Below are positions 11,247 to 23,024 of a DNA stretch of 64,000 nt, piece after piece. The translations under genes were made by a program, and so were the position numbers. Each line of letters opens with the position of its first letter. Position 1 is the first letter of the stretch. Location: NCBI GenBank assembly GCA_037043015.1, contig CM073323.1, positions 7,068,001 through 7,132,000 of the forward strand, given 5' to 3'. The notes beneath the pieces are model-generated. The model saw only the letters and a list, made by a program, of their open reading frames with translations, searched no databases and was not told the origin of the DNA. This DNA is from Bryum argenteum (lineage: Eukaryota > Streptophyta > Bryopsida > Bryales > Bryaceae).

Positions 11247-11885
11247 TCAGTCCCAAATCATTGTCAATAGTGAATTTGCAACACCTGCTTCTTCCATATT
11301 AGCATCCGAACTATACTCCAAAGTGCGGTTTGCTCCGGGTATAACTTGAATAAAGTGAAACTGACGTCCTTCCTCGGCTTCCCTTACTTGGAATCTACAA
11401 AAGGACCATAGAAGCTTCATGGAGTCAGTCATTGCAAACCTCTGATGGCCTCTAGAACCGTCAGGAAATCGAATTCCCACCCTACAAGCTCTCAGAGTTT
11501 CTATCTCTCGCTCTTCGAGTAGAGATGGATAAACAAATGGAATGGATTCCTCCACATCATTATTTGATTCTTTGACTTCCTCCGCATTATTACTTGATTC
11601 TGCATCTGATACGGACGCTTCATCGGATGACAAATCAAGCGCGGCCAAGAGCTCCTCATTCCCTACATCTTCAACTATTCTAGCGGTGGCACTTGTAGGT
11701 GATTTGACATTGGTTCCACTAACTTCAATTTCTAATCTAGCAAAATAAAGTTGAACGGCTTCCTCTAGTACCCAATTGGTAGCCTCAAGGAAATGTCGAG
11801 CGCGATCTGCACTTTGGCCGACAATCCCCATAAACTCCAACATCACCTGTTGCTTTTCCGAATCCGGATCCATTGTTGACTCCAT
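11247..11885 (-). CDS. UBA- and UBX-domain protein (PUX/UBXD7-related), intronless
   Basis: Predicted p97/CDC48 adaptor of 212 aa. Residues about 12-50 form a UBA-like ubiquitin-binding fold. An acidic Ser/Glu-rich linker follows (about 70-120). Residues about 135-212 form a UBX domain containing VGIRFPDGSR near 137 and ending TMIWD. UBX domains bind the N domain of the CDC48 segregase. UBXD7-type plant proteins normally carry a UAS thioredoxin-like domain between UBA and UBX, which is absent here. With no introns, this suggests a shortened retrogene, though an independent short PUX is possible. A decayed relative lies at 27955-28454. Start: first ATG in frame; a second Met at residue 5 is an alternative. 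Confidence 0.85.
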   Translation of the reverse strand: MESTMDPDSEKQQVMLEFMGIVGQSADRARHFLEATNWVLEEAVQLYFARLEIEVSGTNVKSPTSATARIVEDVGNEELLAALDLSSDEASVSDAESSNNAEEVKESNNDVEESIPFVYPSLLEEREIETLRACRVGIRFPDGSRGHQRFAMTDSMKLLWSFCRFQVREAEEGRQFHFIQVIPGANRTLEYSSDANMEEAGVANSLLTMIWD

Positions 11886-13196
11886 CCGTAAAGATGACCT
11901 ATACTAGCTTGAAGTAAGAAATGAAGGATACTGTGTTTATCACTATAACAACGAAGATGGAATATATATATTTGCTACATTTTCTTTTACTTTTAAAAAC
12001 TTTTACTTTTGAAATCGTTCATATGCAATGTAGGAATTTCCTCATTTTGGTTAAGGTTCTCTAGGGATTGAAGCTGTGCATTCTTTTGTGTAATCGCACG
12101 AGCGATATCGTAGCTATTTCTTCTTGCTCTATCTGCTGAAGTATACTTCGATATGAACGTAAGTATTGTGTTTTAAGTGATTATGAGCATATTTGGAGAA
12201 TATATAGGCATGTGTTGCGTTTTTGGGCAAACTTCACCATGCCCTTATATTGTTTTCAAACTTTACCCCTTGACTAGGCGGAATCTCAAAAAACAACATT
12301 CTAAATGACTGCAACAACTTTGAAGAGCCATATCTTCTTCATTTGAAGTCCTTTTTGGATGAAATTACTTGGGTTGGATTCTAAATCAAGTCTAGTATGT
12401 TTGGAATGATTTTCAGATCAATAAAATAATATATGAATAAGAAGCATGCATTTTAGTGAAGGAAACTTTTGTTTTTGAGTTTTCAAATATGGCAATTTTT
12501 GTAAGGCAATTATGAGAAATTAAATAGATGTTTTCATGAATTTTTTTTGATATACTCATGACCTTAAGATGAAGGCCAACAAATTTTTACTTGGAAGATT
12601 ATTAATCCAAATAGTATTGGTATTGGATCTGCAACGATGTTTCTATCTTGACAAAAAGTGATGAAATGGATGGTTTTTGAGCAGCTATATCTCCTTCATC
12701 GACCGTTGGATTTTGACTTTATTTTCTAGATGGATTCCAATTAGAGCCTAGTTCTTGTGATAGAAACCTTGACAAAATTGAAGATGTAATGAAGATAAGA
12801 CATAGATGTGAGTTCAAAGGGTTGAGTTTTGGACTATTATTTTCTTGTGAAGCTTTTGGTAGTTTTTATCATTGCAAGGTTACTATTTTCACAAAAAATT
12901 CTTCTCATGAATTTTTTTTCCGTTTAAGGGTGTTATTGAGATGAAGGTAAACATCTCAATTGTTGGGGATTTTTTTATTGCAATAAGTATATCGACAACA
13001 TTTTCACTTCGAAGTGAAAATGATGAAATTTTGTGATGTTTTTTGAGTACTAATACATCACAACCTTGCAATCTATGAGGCTTCATAATGTATAATATGA
13101 CTTGTACAAGATTGTACGGTTGAGATTTGAATAACTTTTATTTGCTTCCATTCATGACACTTTTTTAAGAATGTGTTCTTTTATCTACCAATGAAT
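11886..13196. repeat. AT-rich dispersed-repeat DNA
   Basis: No gene seen. The segment 12300-12500 resembles 24160-24330 (shared order: GAAAT..CTTGGATTGG, AAATCAAGTCTAGT, ATGCATTTTAGTGAAGG). The segment 12660-12780 resembles 31575-31690. These are old copies of a noncoding repeat family that recurs through the window. Confidence 0.5.
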
Positions 13197-13200
13197 CAAA

Positions 13201-13266
13201 CCAATTAGCCCTCGACTCGAAACCAATTAGCCCTCGACTCAAAACCAATTAGCCCTCGACTCGAAA
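13201..13266. repeat. Tandem repeat, 22 bp x 3
   Basis: Three units beginning CCAATTAGCCCTCGACTC start at 13201, 13223 and 13245 with one mismatch. Noncoding. Confidence 0.95.
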
Positions 13267-13979
13267 ATATCTCCTGAAGTATGAGAAAATTTTAAGCATG
13301 TATAGTGTCATTGGAAAGGTATGGGAAAACTCTACGGCTTGCAAAAAGTTCGAACTATATATGATATAAACAAGAGTAAATCAGAGCCTAATCAAAGCTA
13401 AACCGACCCAATTTGGGCTTCACTCACCTTTAGGGGTTTACTTTACAAGGCTCTGACAACTCTAGGGAACCAAAGACTCCCACGCAGCCGATTCTTAGTC
13501 CATATTTCCAACCTTGATACTTAAAAGGTCAACAATGGGTTACATGTATATTTACCTTAAGAAAAAGTGCTTCAACAGGTTGGTCTTTGCCAACGGGATA
13601 ACTCAAGAAATGGCAAGAAAACCAAATGCCACTCGCTATCCAACACACAAGGGAGAGTGCTCAAAACTGGAGCAGTACCAATACTGTAGCACTAGGCTTC
13701 TTCACCCAGAGGTACATAATAGCTTCTACATTCAGCAGTAGCATGTACTCAAGGCAAACATTAGAGGGTGCAAAGTTAGGGCACCATTTTAAGAACACCT
13801 ATAAGACTCCCTTCAAAATTTCTTAGCAAAGTATGAAAGAATCCAAAAATGATGAATCCACAGTGACTATCCTTCCATTAAGTTTCCCCATGCGCAAAAA
13901 TTGCTTACACTGTTTAGGAAATGTGAAATTTGAGCCATTGTTGAGCACTCTCCTCCCTCCCTCCCTCAAAGGAAACCAC

Positions 13980-15239
13980 CCCCAGTATGCCGGGTCACCG
14001 TCCCCGCGTTCTACCGACGTCGAGACGGTGGGCAGGACGCATGGCGATCACACTTGGGGGCGGGGATTGCTGGGAAGTGCAGAAATGGGAGCTCGCTCAT
14101 CGCCACGTCTAGGTCTACCGCTGTCATCGTCCAATAACTCCAATTGGCCTCGCTCATTCCATCCTCCTGAGGCTCACCTCTTCACCTCTTTCACAATCTT
14201 CGATCATCACATCCCCTCGTCGCTCCCGATCGATCCCTCGATCATCGCCTACCTGCAGCTCACCAGCTTTCCATTCCATGCCAATCGACAATCGCTACGC
14301 GCAGGTATGCGCTTAATTGTCCCAATTTCAGTTGCTGGGTGCGTCAGTCGAAGCTATGGCTACTGAAAGTGGAATTGGACATACCGCTTTTTATAATCAA
14401 TATGTTTTTCCATGGCTTGGGTTGTTGATTTCTAAATGAGAATGTGAAAATATTTGGAACCCAGTGATAGCGAATGCGGATTTAAGCTTCAAGATCTGGT
14501 CCCATCATGACCCAGGTTTCGTGATGTGATTTGTTCAGTTGAATGTATGGGTGCCGTAATTTATTCGATTTGTGGATTGGCGATCGCTTCACACTTGTGG
14601 GTGTGCATGCGCCGTCACTGTTGAGTGGTTGTAGTCGACATTGCCGCCATAGCCGGGTGGGTTTGATTCTGCAGTGATGAGTTTGTAGTGGACCATCGAT
14701 CTGTTGGTAGTTTTGATTGTTTTGTAACCCGGGCTATTCTGAGAGTTATGTGTTCTGGCGCATAAATTTCGTTTTGTCATGAGCTCCGGATTTCATCCTC
14801 TTGATCATGAGGATATCTTAACTCCTGAATGCTCGAGATAATACAAAATTTTCACAAGGACTTCCAATCGAACGCTTGGGCTTACTTGTTACTAAAAGAA
14901 GAAATCTGTTGAAACAATGAAATCAACATTTGGAATCGGAAAATGTTCACTTCTAAGATCAGTGTGGCAGTAAATCATGACTTCGTTGTCGGTGTGAAAA
15001 TCGAGGATCCTTACGCAGTGTCGGTAGCACATGTCCTGAATTTTTGATTGCCCCTCCATGCTCGCTCTCTTGCATCACAATGTTTTGCTTTTTGGAAAAT
15101 CTTCATGAAGCTCCATAATTATAGGCAAATACTTGCTAGTGATTACAACCATCGGAGGCTGCTGATAGTATCGTGTACAGAGGTGTGTGACTTGGAGATG
15201 GAATGAACGATTCTACATTTCTATTCGGAGCTTGAAAGT
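13980..15239 (+). promoter_or_regulatory. Probable promoter, 5' leader and leader intron of the deacetylase gene
   Basis: A GC-rich island runs from about 13980 to 14304 in otherwise AT-rich DNA. At 14304/14305 the sequence CGCAG|GTATGC looks like a splice donor, and TGTACAG ending at 15180 looks like an acceptor 60 bp before the ATG at 15240. I infer a noncoding first exon and an 876-bp leader intron. The 177-codon frame at 13833-14366 lies over this leader and resembles no family. Confidence 0.4.
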
Positions 15240-17447
15240 ATGACCACCATCGCCACGTACGAGGTAACTTCAACCCCTCTGATCGGTAAAACTTCCATTC
15301 TTCTTCGTGCTGCTGCTGCCCCTCAGGCTGTGCGATGGAGGATCCTTTCGCACCGCAACCCCAGCAAGTTGAGGAGCATTCGACCGCCTGACCACGCCAT
15401 AGCCAGTCTGTGGAGGAAGCCTCAGCTCATCCGAGGCTTGATTCGTAGTAAGGCATGGCACTCGAGCGTAGACATGCTTACAGTCAACTCTAGCTTGCTG
15501 GCCACTGTGCAGGCCAACATGGTGCTCATATCTGTTACTCTGGCGCTTGGAAGCCTCATTCTTGCCGCTCTCGTCCTCTTAGGACTCTCGTAAGACACAT
15601 AACCTGCATTAATTTCCCTTCCTCTCTTTACTATTTACTCCAGAATCCATCATCTGAGCCATATCCGGGGTTTTTTCCACTTCTCATGAATTTTGTCTTT
15701 TGTCATCGTTTCGGCGGAATGTGCAAGGAATTTTACATAGAATAATGAACATTGAACAGTTGTGATTCTTCTTTGTTAGAAAGTCACTGTTAAGAAGATG
15801 ATCTTTGTTTGTAGAATAATGATAATGTTCTACAGTCTTTGCTAACAAGCGCGTGTTGACAGGATACTCTTCCACCCTCTCTGGGTCATAAGGTGGATAC
15901 AGAAACTGCAGCCTCATGTTCTGTATCTGAAACCTACACAGGGTAAACGAAACAGGATCATCTTTTCTTTAATTCGGCTTCAATTTCGTGGTAGTGCTCC
16001 GATGCTGAAGTGCGGATCCGGTTGTGCAGAAAAGATTGTTGCGTTGACGTTGGACGATGGCCCACATGCACATATCACACCCCGGGTACGTATCGATTGA
16101 TCTACTACCGTTAGTTTCAGACTGCGACTCGTTTTGAGATTCTACTGGTTTGTGACATGCAGATACTAGACATTCTGAAAGAGAATGACTGCAAGGCGAC
16201 GTGGTTCATTATCGGCAAGCACATGGAGCGCTGTCCTGACATTGTGGAGCGCATTCATGCCGAAGGTGTCTGTCTGTCTATCCATTGTCCGAGGATCGAG
16301 TTTCCGTTCTTAGATGGCGAGATTTTCGATCACTTACACGGATGGTTTGGCCTGATGCGAGTGCAGGACACGAAGTGGCGAATCATATGATGGTCGATGT
16401 CGCCAGTTGGACTCTCTCTAAGGTTTGCTTGCTTCTAACTTTTGAATGTGTGGAGAAGCAAAACCCAGTCAGCTTTTGCTTCTCCTCATCATAGAAAGAC
16501 CATAAATTGCAGCATACTTTTTAAGATGAGGATTAGAAAAATGTTATCCTTTTGTAACAATTATTGGGCATTGCATAATCATTCTCTGTCGAAGTAACTT
16601 GTGAAGAATTACTCATTCTCTGCTGGTTCAAGAATAGATCAAGATCAGGGGCTCTTGGTTTACGCTATTTCTGATTTGCGGGCATGATTGTTTCTTTTGT
16701 GAAGAGAGATTTTGAGGCACAGCTTGTGGAGTGTGACAACCGCTTGAAGAACTTCTTTCGGCAGAACTCAACTGGTCAACTTTCCAAGTGGTTCCGCCCT
16801 GTAAGCATTCCCTTAGTGCTCAACCTCTATCATGATTCTTCTACCTGTCTGATCTTCTTCATATATTTGTGTGATTTTCCAGGGACATGGTTTTTATAAT
16901 CCAATGATCGTAGAGACTTGTAAAGAGCATGGGTATCGAGTTGCTTTAGGGTCATTGTATCCCATGGACCACATGTTTGTGAGACAAGCCAAACTCATCG
17001 CGAGGAACTTGCTTTGGCGAGTAAGTGTAACCTCAAGTTTGACATCATTTCATTCCCCCTTGTGCTAGTGAATTCTGAGAATCAGTTGATTTTTTTTGCT
17101 TGTTCACAGCAACCTTTATGACAAATAGCTGATAAACAAGTTCATTCAACATTTTGTGGACCTAACAGCAGGTTTGCATACTGAAGGCACTTGTGACTCT
17201 CTGTACAGATTCATCCAGGTGGAGTCATTATTCTACATGATCGAGTTCCTCAGTATGAGCAAACGCCAGAGGTAAGCTCATGCATTCTCATCACTTGGTT
17301 GCTGATAGAGATGATTCTGAAAAACGTTTTCGTGTTCAGGTGCTGCGGCTCCTTCTGCCGGAGCTGAAGAAACGTGGCTACAAGGTCGTGACGCTTTCTG
17401 AGCTAGACGAGTCTGCGACTAACACACAGATGAAGCGTATCACTTGA
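15240..17447 (+). CDS. Polysaccharide deacetylase (NodB homology domain), membrane-anchored
   Basis: Predicted carbohydrate-esterase-4-type deacetylase acting on an N-acetylated sugar or chitin-like substrate. Nine exons: 15240-15589, 15863-15942, 16030-16085, 16163-16265, 16367-16422, 16705-16800, 16883-17020, 17209-17271, 17340-17447. They give 349 aa with phases closing. The basic N-terminal region (1-90) may target an organelle. Residues about 90-128 are strongly hydrophobic and probably a membrane anchor. The NodB motifs follow: TLDDGP (D152, D153), NHMMVD (H203, with D207 where classical enzymes have His), RPGHG near 246-250 and LHDR (H303, D304). Land-plant NodB proteins are uncommon and substrates are not settled. 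D207 may reflect a subfamily or altered metal binding. Confidence 0.88.
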
Positions 17448-18028
17448 CTCAACAACCCGATCACGAAACATCGATCCAACTTACAATAAGTCCTCTATCT
17501 CCTCGATATCCAATTCTCCAGTTTGTACATCATGCAAGATATACATCTAGTTACATGCAAGATACGTAATACCGACTCAAACCTTCGTATGCAATTGTTC
17601 AGTGGCAGAGAATTTCTCTTCCCTCCGAAATGCAGTGGCCAGGGAGCTCGAGATCAGGTGCCTGGCAGTTTGAAAATCCTCTACTCGGTAAATGCAACAG
17701 TTGGAGATCTTTGTTTACTTCACAGGATGATGAAAACCAACCTTGTACTTTGAGACTAGAGATTTGGAAATAGCAACACTTTTTATTTCACAGGATGTTG
17801 GAAACTACCATTCTTCCTGTTTTAAGTGGAAGGCCTTGAGTAGCATGGACCTAATAAATAGTTGCTGAACCTACTCGCAGTGCACCTTAAAAAAAGAAGA
17901 AGACCACTTAGTGGCATACTGTTCTACTTTACCTCAAATTCTCTAAACTATCCGCATGCTAAGTTCAAATGTACTGAATTTGAACTCCAGGAAAGATCTA
18001 TCTACAAAGCTAACTGATAGACTGCTAC
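17448..18028. other. Intergenic between convergent gene ends
   Basis: This stretch separates the 3' end of the deacetylase (+) from the 3' end of the root-cap fusion gene (-). It should hold both 3' untranslated regions. The 76-codon frame at 17523-17753 resembles nothing known. No repeat is evident. Confidence 0.6.
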
Positions 18029-21000
18029 TCAATTGAGCCAGTCGTCAATGAGGGTGACACACAAAGCTGCTGGGTCACCAACACCGGCACAGCGGGTCAC
18101 AAGCTCCTCGTCCTGGTCTTCCTGGGTAGACAGGATTCGTTTGGCCTTGAGCAGAAGCGCCCTCTTCACCCTCATTCCAAACTTCTTACCTCCCTGCCAC
18201 CACAATCGCATCGAATTGTTCTCTTCAATACCAATACTTATCTATTGTATTATGATTTGTTATGAATACAAAGCCACAGGCTGACAAAAGGTACTTGAAA
18301 GAATGGTTAGTATGGACAATTTACCTCAAACTTGCAAAACTTGCAATCTGCCGCAAAAATTCCAGTTGTTAGATAGTCATCGTCACTCCCGGCTATGTAT
18401 ACTTTCGCTGCCTGGGTGGGTGTCATGCCACGGGCTTCATGCAACTTCATGTACACTTGCTTGGTCTCTTGATATGTTTGTCCTGCAAATAGAACCAACT
18501 CTTAAGCCTTCTGCAATATCAACATTTTCTTATATGAAGTGCTTACTGACAAAAGGAGGATAAAACATTTAAGCGTGTGTTGTTTTTACCAAGAATGCCA
18601 TGAACAGCAGGCGAAACCTTGATTTCTCTCACTTGGAAATTGATCTGCAAGATTATCCAACAATTTTGAATTGCATAAGAAAGATCAGTCAAGAAATTAG
18701 ATTTTCCTAGTTGGCTATCTAGTAACTATGTATACACATGTAAATTGAAAGGGGATGTGTTACTAGTATGATATGAGAATGAGAATCTGATAAAAGAGGA
18801 AGACTTACATAGTCGGCTCCAGATCCATGAACGCCAAATGTAGGCTTCATGAGGGAAACATTGAAGTCTACTGTGTTGGGAATTCTAACATGAACGTATG
18901 TTGGATAGTAACTGACTGTCATGCGAGTCGTTTCGCTGATGTATTCATGACCTTTAGGGAGACCCACCTGCATGTGAAGGATTTGGAATCATGTAAATTT
19001 TTTCATTTAATATGATTAATATAGATGTATTTAAAAGGATATTTTGATGATAAATTGAATATATGTCTAATTTATTTTGCATTTTAGCTTAGTAAAAATG
19101 TAGTGGAATGCTTCACTTTATATGTTGTATAGAATATGTAAGGTGTTAAAACTCACATCATTGATCTTTACAATAGATTGTTTGAGTTTCGGTTGGGTTT
19201 CGTTCACGGGCGGATGTGCATTGATGAGGATCTTGTAGTCTCCATATACAAGTCCAATTTTGGATATAAACTGCAAAAGATTGTGTTATATTATTTTATG
19301 TTTTATTTCTTGGTATTGTTAAGTAGAGTACAATTGATAGTAATGTATGATTGAAATTCGAGGATATGAACTTACGGAGCTTCCTTTATGTATGCCTTGG
19401 AATACGTGCATGTTGATTTGTAATTTTGTATCGCTGACAACACAATAATCGCGGTTGTTTTTGCCATGGAAATCAAACCGTTCGCCATGTTTACCGAAGA
19501 AGTGAGGATCTCCTTCAACAACAACATGATGTGAAGGAGGTGGCATTGGACAATTGCACATGTCCGGAGGGGGTGGAGCACTGCCAGCACTATTTGCATG
19601 GAAACTTGGAGGAGGAGTTTTTTTTGCCGTTTTCGGTGGGGGAGGAAACTCCATGGGTGCGGGGGCTGGAGCCATCATTGGTGGTGGCGGAGGAGGAGGA
19701 GACGGAGGGGATGGAGAGGGCGGGGGAGGAGATGGAGGTGGGGGAGAGGGCGGAGGAGGAGATGGAGGTGGCGGAGAGGGCGGAGGAGGAGATGGAGGCG
19801 GGGGAGAGGGTGGAGGAGGAGATGGAGGTGGCGGAGAGGGTGGAGGAGGAGATGGAGGTGGGGGAGAGGGTGGAGGAGGAGACGGAGGTGGTGGTGAAGG
19901 AGGGGGAGGAGACGGCGGCGGAGGGGAAGGAGGTGGCGGCGAGGGTGGAGGATGATGAGGAGGGTGATGATGGTGTTTCTTTCTTGGAGGTGGTGGCGGA
20001 GGAGGTGAAGGTGGAGGTGGAGACGGAGGTGGGTTGTTTGGCGGTGGAGGACTTGGTGGAGGCGGTGGAAGTATACATTCTGTAGGTACCCACTCACAAA
20101 GAGGAGGAGGTGGTCCCGGACACATGTCATCTGGATTTATCATCACAACAAAAATATGTTATGTCTAAGTATACATACTTGAAATTTTTTCGAAATTATT
20201 TTTAAAATATATTATATCATTGATCAGTATAATAAAAACTTAGTTGTATGTATAGGAAATAGATTGGAAAAGAGTTTGTTGTCCTTAAGACTATGTAAAA
20301 TACATCAACATTTACCATCCATAGGAGCAAGAAAAAGATCAGCTGAAGGTGACATCTGCAAAAAAACAAACAAAATCAAAAATAGAAGTTGGAGAAATAC
20401 ACATAGGCACGTACACATGAAATATATCGGAAGTTGAAAAGAAAAGGAATGAACGGTACTAAATACTGCTCCATCTTGCTCGGGCAAAACACACAAGGTC
20501 GTCCACCGCAATAGATAGCCTTATCATCCTTTTCTCGACATCGTATAAATGTAGCATTTGCAAAGGCTTTAACGACAACTGCTTGACCAGCCTGTAATCC
20601 ATTCCAAAATATTAATGATTTTCAGTGTCAAAGGTTGTTCAATTAATGAAATATCCGGATAACTCAGTTATATAATTTACAAATAAGAATTTTCATGTGG
20701 ATAATTATTCTTATTTGTAATGTGATTTTGGGTGGTGAGGCATTTGTAGATACCCAGTCAGTGCCAGTGAAATCAGTCATATAAGCTTTGAGTTCCACTC
20801 CATGTGTTCTTCCTTGCCCAGCTTGTAATTCAACATCACCTCCTGATTTCTGTCAAATAATAGAATACATTCACATATGAATAATAATCTTGTGACACAT
20901 AATTTGAATCTATTAAAGTGCTAAATAATGAAAATAACTAATATAGAGAAAGATTTACACAATTTGAAAAAACCAAGCTCACAAACATCAATTCATGAAA

Positions 21001-23024
21001 CTGAATTAAGAAACAGAAAACTACCATCGCCATGTTGTGGTTGAAACTTGTCATTTTTAGATGTCCAATTGCTCCACTTGAAACATATGCTAACAATAAA
21101 GCTCCTCCATCAACCTATAGATATTTGGACAATTTTGATTGTTGATTATGCATCAAACGAGAAAACAAAAGATACTATAATCTTACAAGTATAAAGTAGT
21201 GTTAAACATTAATGATCTATGACTAACTCTCATTAACTTACCCATGCCGTATTGTTAACAAAACTACAAGTGATACATTCAAATTTAGCACCACCGTCAC
21301 GTTTACAAAAAGTAGGTGCATCATCCACATAAATAGCACCACCCCAACTTGCATCGTTGTGCCAAAATGCAGTATTCACAACAGTCACGCAAGTAGTCAA
21401 TCCACATTCATGTTGTGACATAGGCATAAGATAATCTTCCGAAGATCCAACGTATATAGCAGCTCCTTTTGAAGCCTACACCATTTTCAATCCACAAACG
21501 AGTTAAGAAAATTAACAAGAAATCTAAAGTGATGAACCAACCAATACCAAAATTGCATAATGTAGACATACCCTATTCCCTTCAAATACGCAGCTACGAA
21601 TGTGGGCCAAGGCTCCTGCTTTGACCATGATAGCACCTCCACTTCCGGAAACCGTGTTATTGTGGAAAAAAACGTTGAGTGCCAAAAGACGGCCACCTCC
21701 GCCTTGGATGTTGCCATTTACGAGCACAGCACCTCCTTCGCTACAAGATCCTCCATGAATCTCTAAGTTCTTGAGTGTAAGCTTGCCACCGACACCAACG
21801 ATGAATATTTGGCCCATCCCTCCACCATCTATCGCACATGGGTCTTCTCCGCATATGCCCACAATTGTTACCGTGGATACAATATCGGGAAGTGGCAATG
21901 ATCCTACGACACAACACACAAACGAAGTGTTGAAACTTTGCTCCAGAAGTTGGTGTATGAACAAAGACAAGAACAAAATGCTTTCTCAAAGTACTCATCA
22001 CAAGAGTTAAACAATAAGGATCCTAATGAAAGAGCTTCAGGAAATGAAACACATACACATTCTTGTATGAAAGATAGAAAGCCAGTGAAATCATTCCATT
22101 CGCTTCATGAAAACAAACTTCTCTCTACTGACAATTATCGTCAGTGCTAGAGGAAAAATTGTTGGAGATTCTATGATCGAAAAAGGAAGATAGTAAACAG
22201 TAGAATATAGAGCTATGAAACATTTAGAAATGAAACATAATCAGTCTAAGCTCAAATGATACAAACCTGAGACATCAATGTCATGTGTGATAACAATTTG
22301 TTGCGCTTTCCAAAGAAGGGCTTGCACCAAGCAAAGTGCATCCCAACACTTGGTCGCCAAAGGCATGGCGCCGTGTGGTGCCATCGCCCCCATCCCGCCA
22401 TCGTGATGTTGTGGTGCTCCCATCATTTGCGACGGCGCCATACCCAATTCACCTGCACCTCAAACTCAATTATCTCAATACAATTAGACATAGCACAACA
22501 GAATTAAACAGACAGCTGAAGCTTCGGAATCAGATTCAAGTCCACATACCTTGAAGTATGGTTTGCAGCGGGTGCAAATGCACATGGCAACCAGCAGCAT
22601 GATTCAACACTGGGTAGAGTGCACTACGACGGCGCAGTGAAAGTGGGTTCGATGTCGCATCTTGCGTTCCATTCTGCAGAAAAACAAAACAACAAACACA
22701 TCCACTCATATCCATATACCTTCGTAATAAATAAACAACTTACAGTCACTTCATGAACTCCAGTATCTTGCAATCTGCTACAGAAGTAGATTCTCACCTT
22801 CCGAAAGAGGTAAGCATTTTTTATAGCATCCCGAACCCAGGTCTCATTCCATTCCGCCGTATTCGGGGCAACTGCAAAGCAGCATGTACACAAATTAGTG
22901 ATATATAAACACACAAGCTTGAATGAAAGTCGTGTATGGAAAAGACGGTAGTTAAATGAGGCGCACCTTGATTGATAAGCAGAAGAGTGAGCAGCAGCCT
23001 GCATGCTGCTGTCCACTGTCCCAT
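18029..23024 (-). CDS. Secreted beta-helix / Ser-Pro4 / root-cap domain fusion protein
   Basis: Probable extracellular or cell-wall protein of 941 aa. Sixteen exons: 23024-22967, 22871-22744, 22673-22550, 22452-22267, 21903-21572, 21475-21242, 21114-21025, 20849-20754, 20591-20460, 20355-20316, 20130-19376, 19270-19157, 18967-18809, 18644-18590, 18482-18325, 18193-18029; every phase closes. Residues 1-20 are a signal peptide (RLLLTLLL core). About 165-460 resemble a right-handed beta-helix of the Pmp/pectate-lyase-like kind, with repeated GGA(I/L/V) and NNT/NTA turns (DGGGMGQIF, EGGAVLVNG, WGGAIYV). About 474-660 form an extensin-like region with about fifteen consecutive SPPPP units, a likely site of Hyp-O-arabinosylation, broken by a KKHHHH stretch. 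About 676-890 match the root-cap domain (GDPHFFG..FDFHG..DYCVVSD). The C-terminal Cys-containing tail ends DDWLN. Confidence 0.87.
19690..19955. repeat. 15/30-bp minisatellite encoding the Ser-Pro4 repeats
   Basis: A purine-rich (+ strand) array of 15-bp units, often paired into 30-bp units, encodes the SPPPP repeats on the minus strand. It lacks stops in several frames, which produces long spurious Gly- and Glu-rich frames on the other strand. Unit number is likely to vary between individuals. Confidence 0.9.

Noticed and set aside
13833-14366. 177-codon plus-strand frame in GC-rich DNA before the deacetylase
   Set aside because: No domain or homologue recognised; it overlies a good splice donor and is better explained as leader and promoter.
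19531-20085. Long Glu/Val- and Gly-rich plus-strand frames
   Set aside because: Artefacts of the SPPPP-coding minisatellite on the opposite strand, whose frame joins in phase with fifteen other exons.
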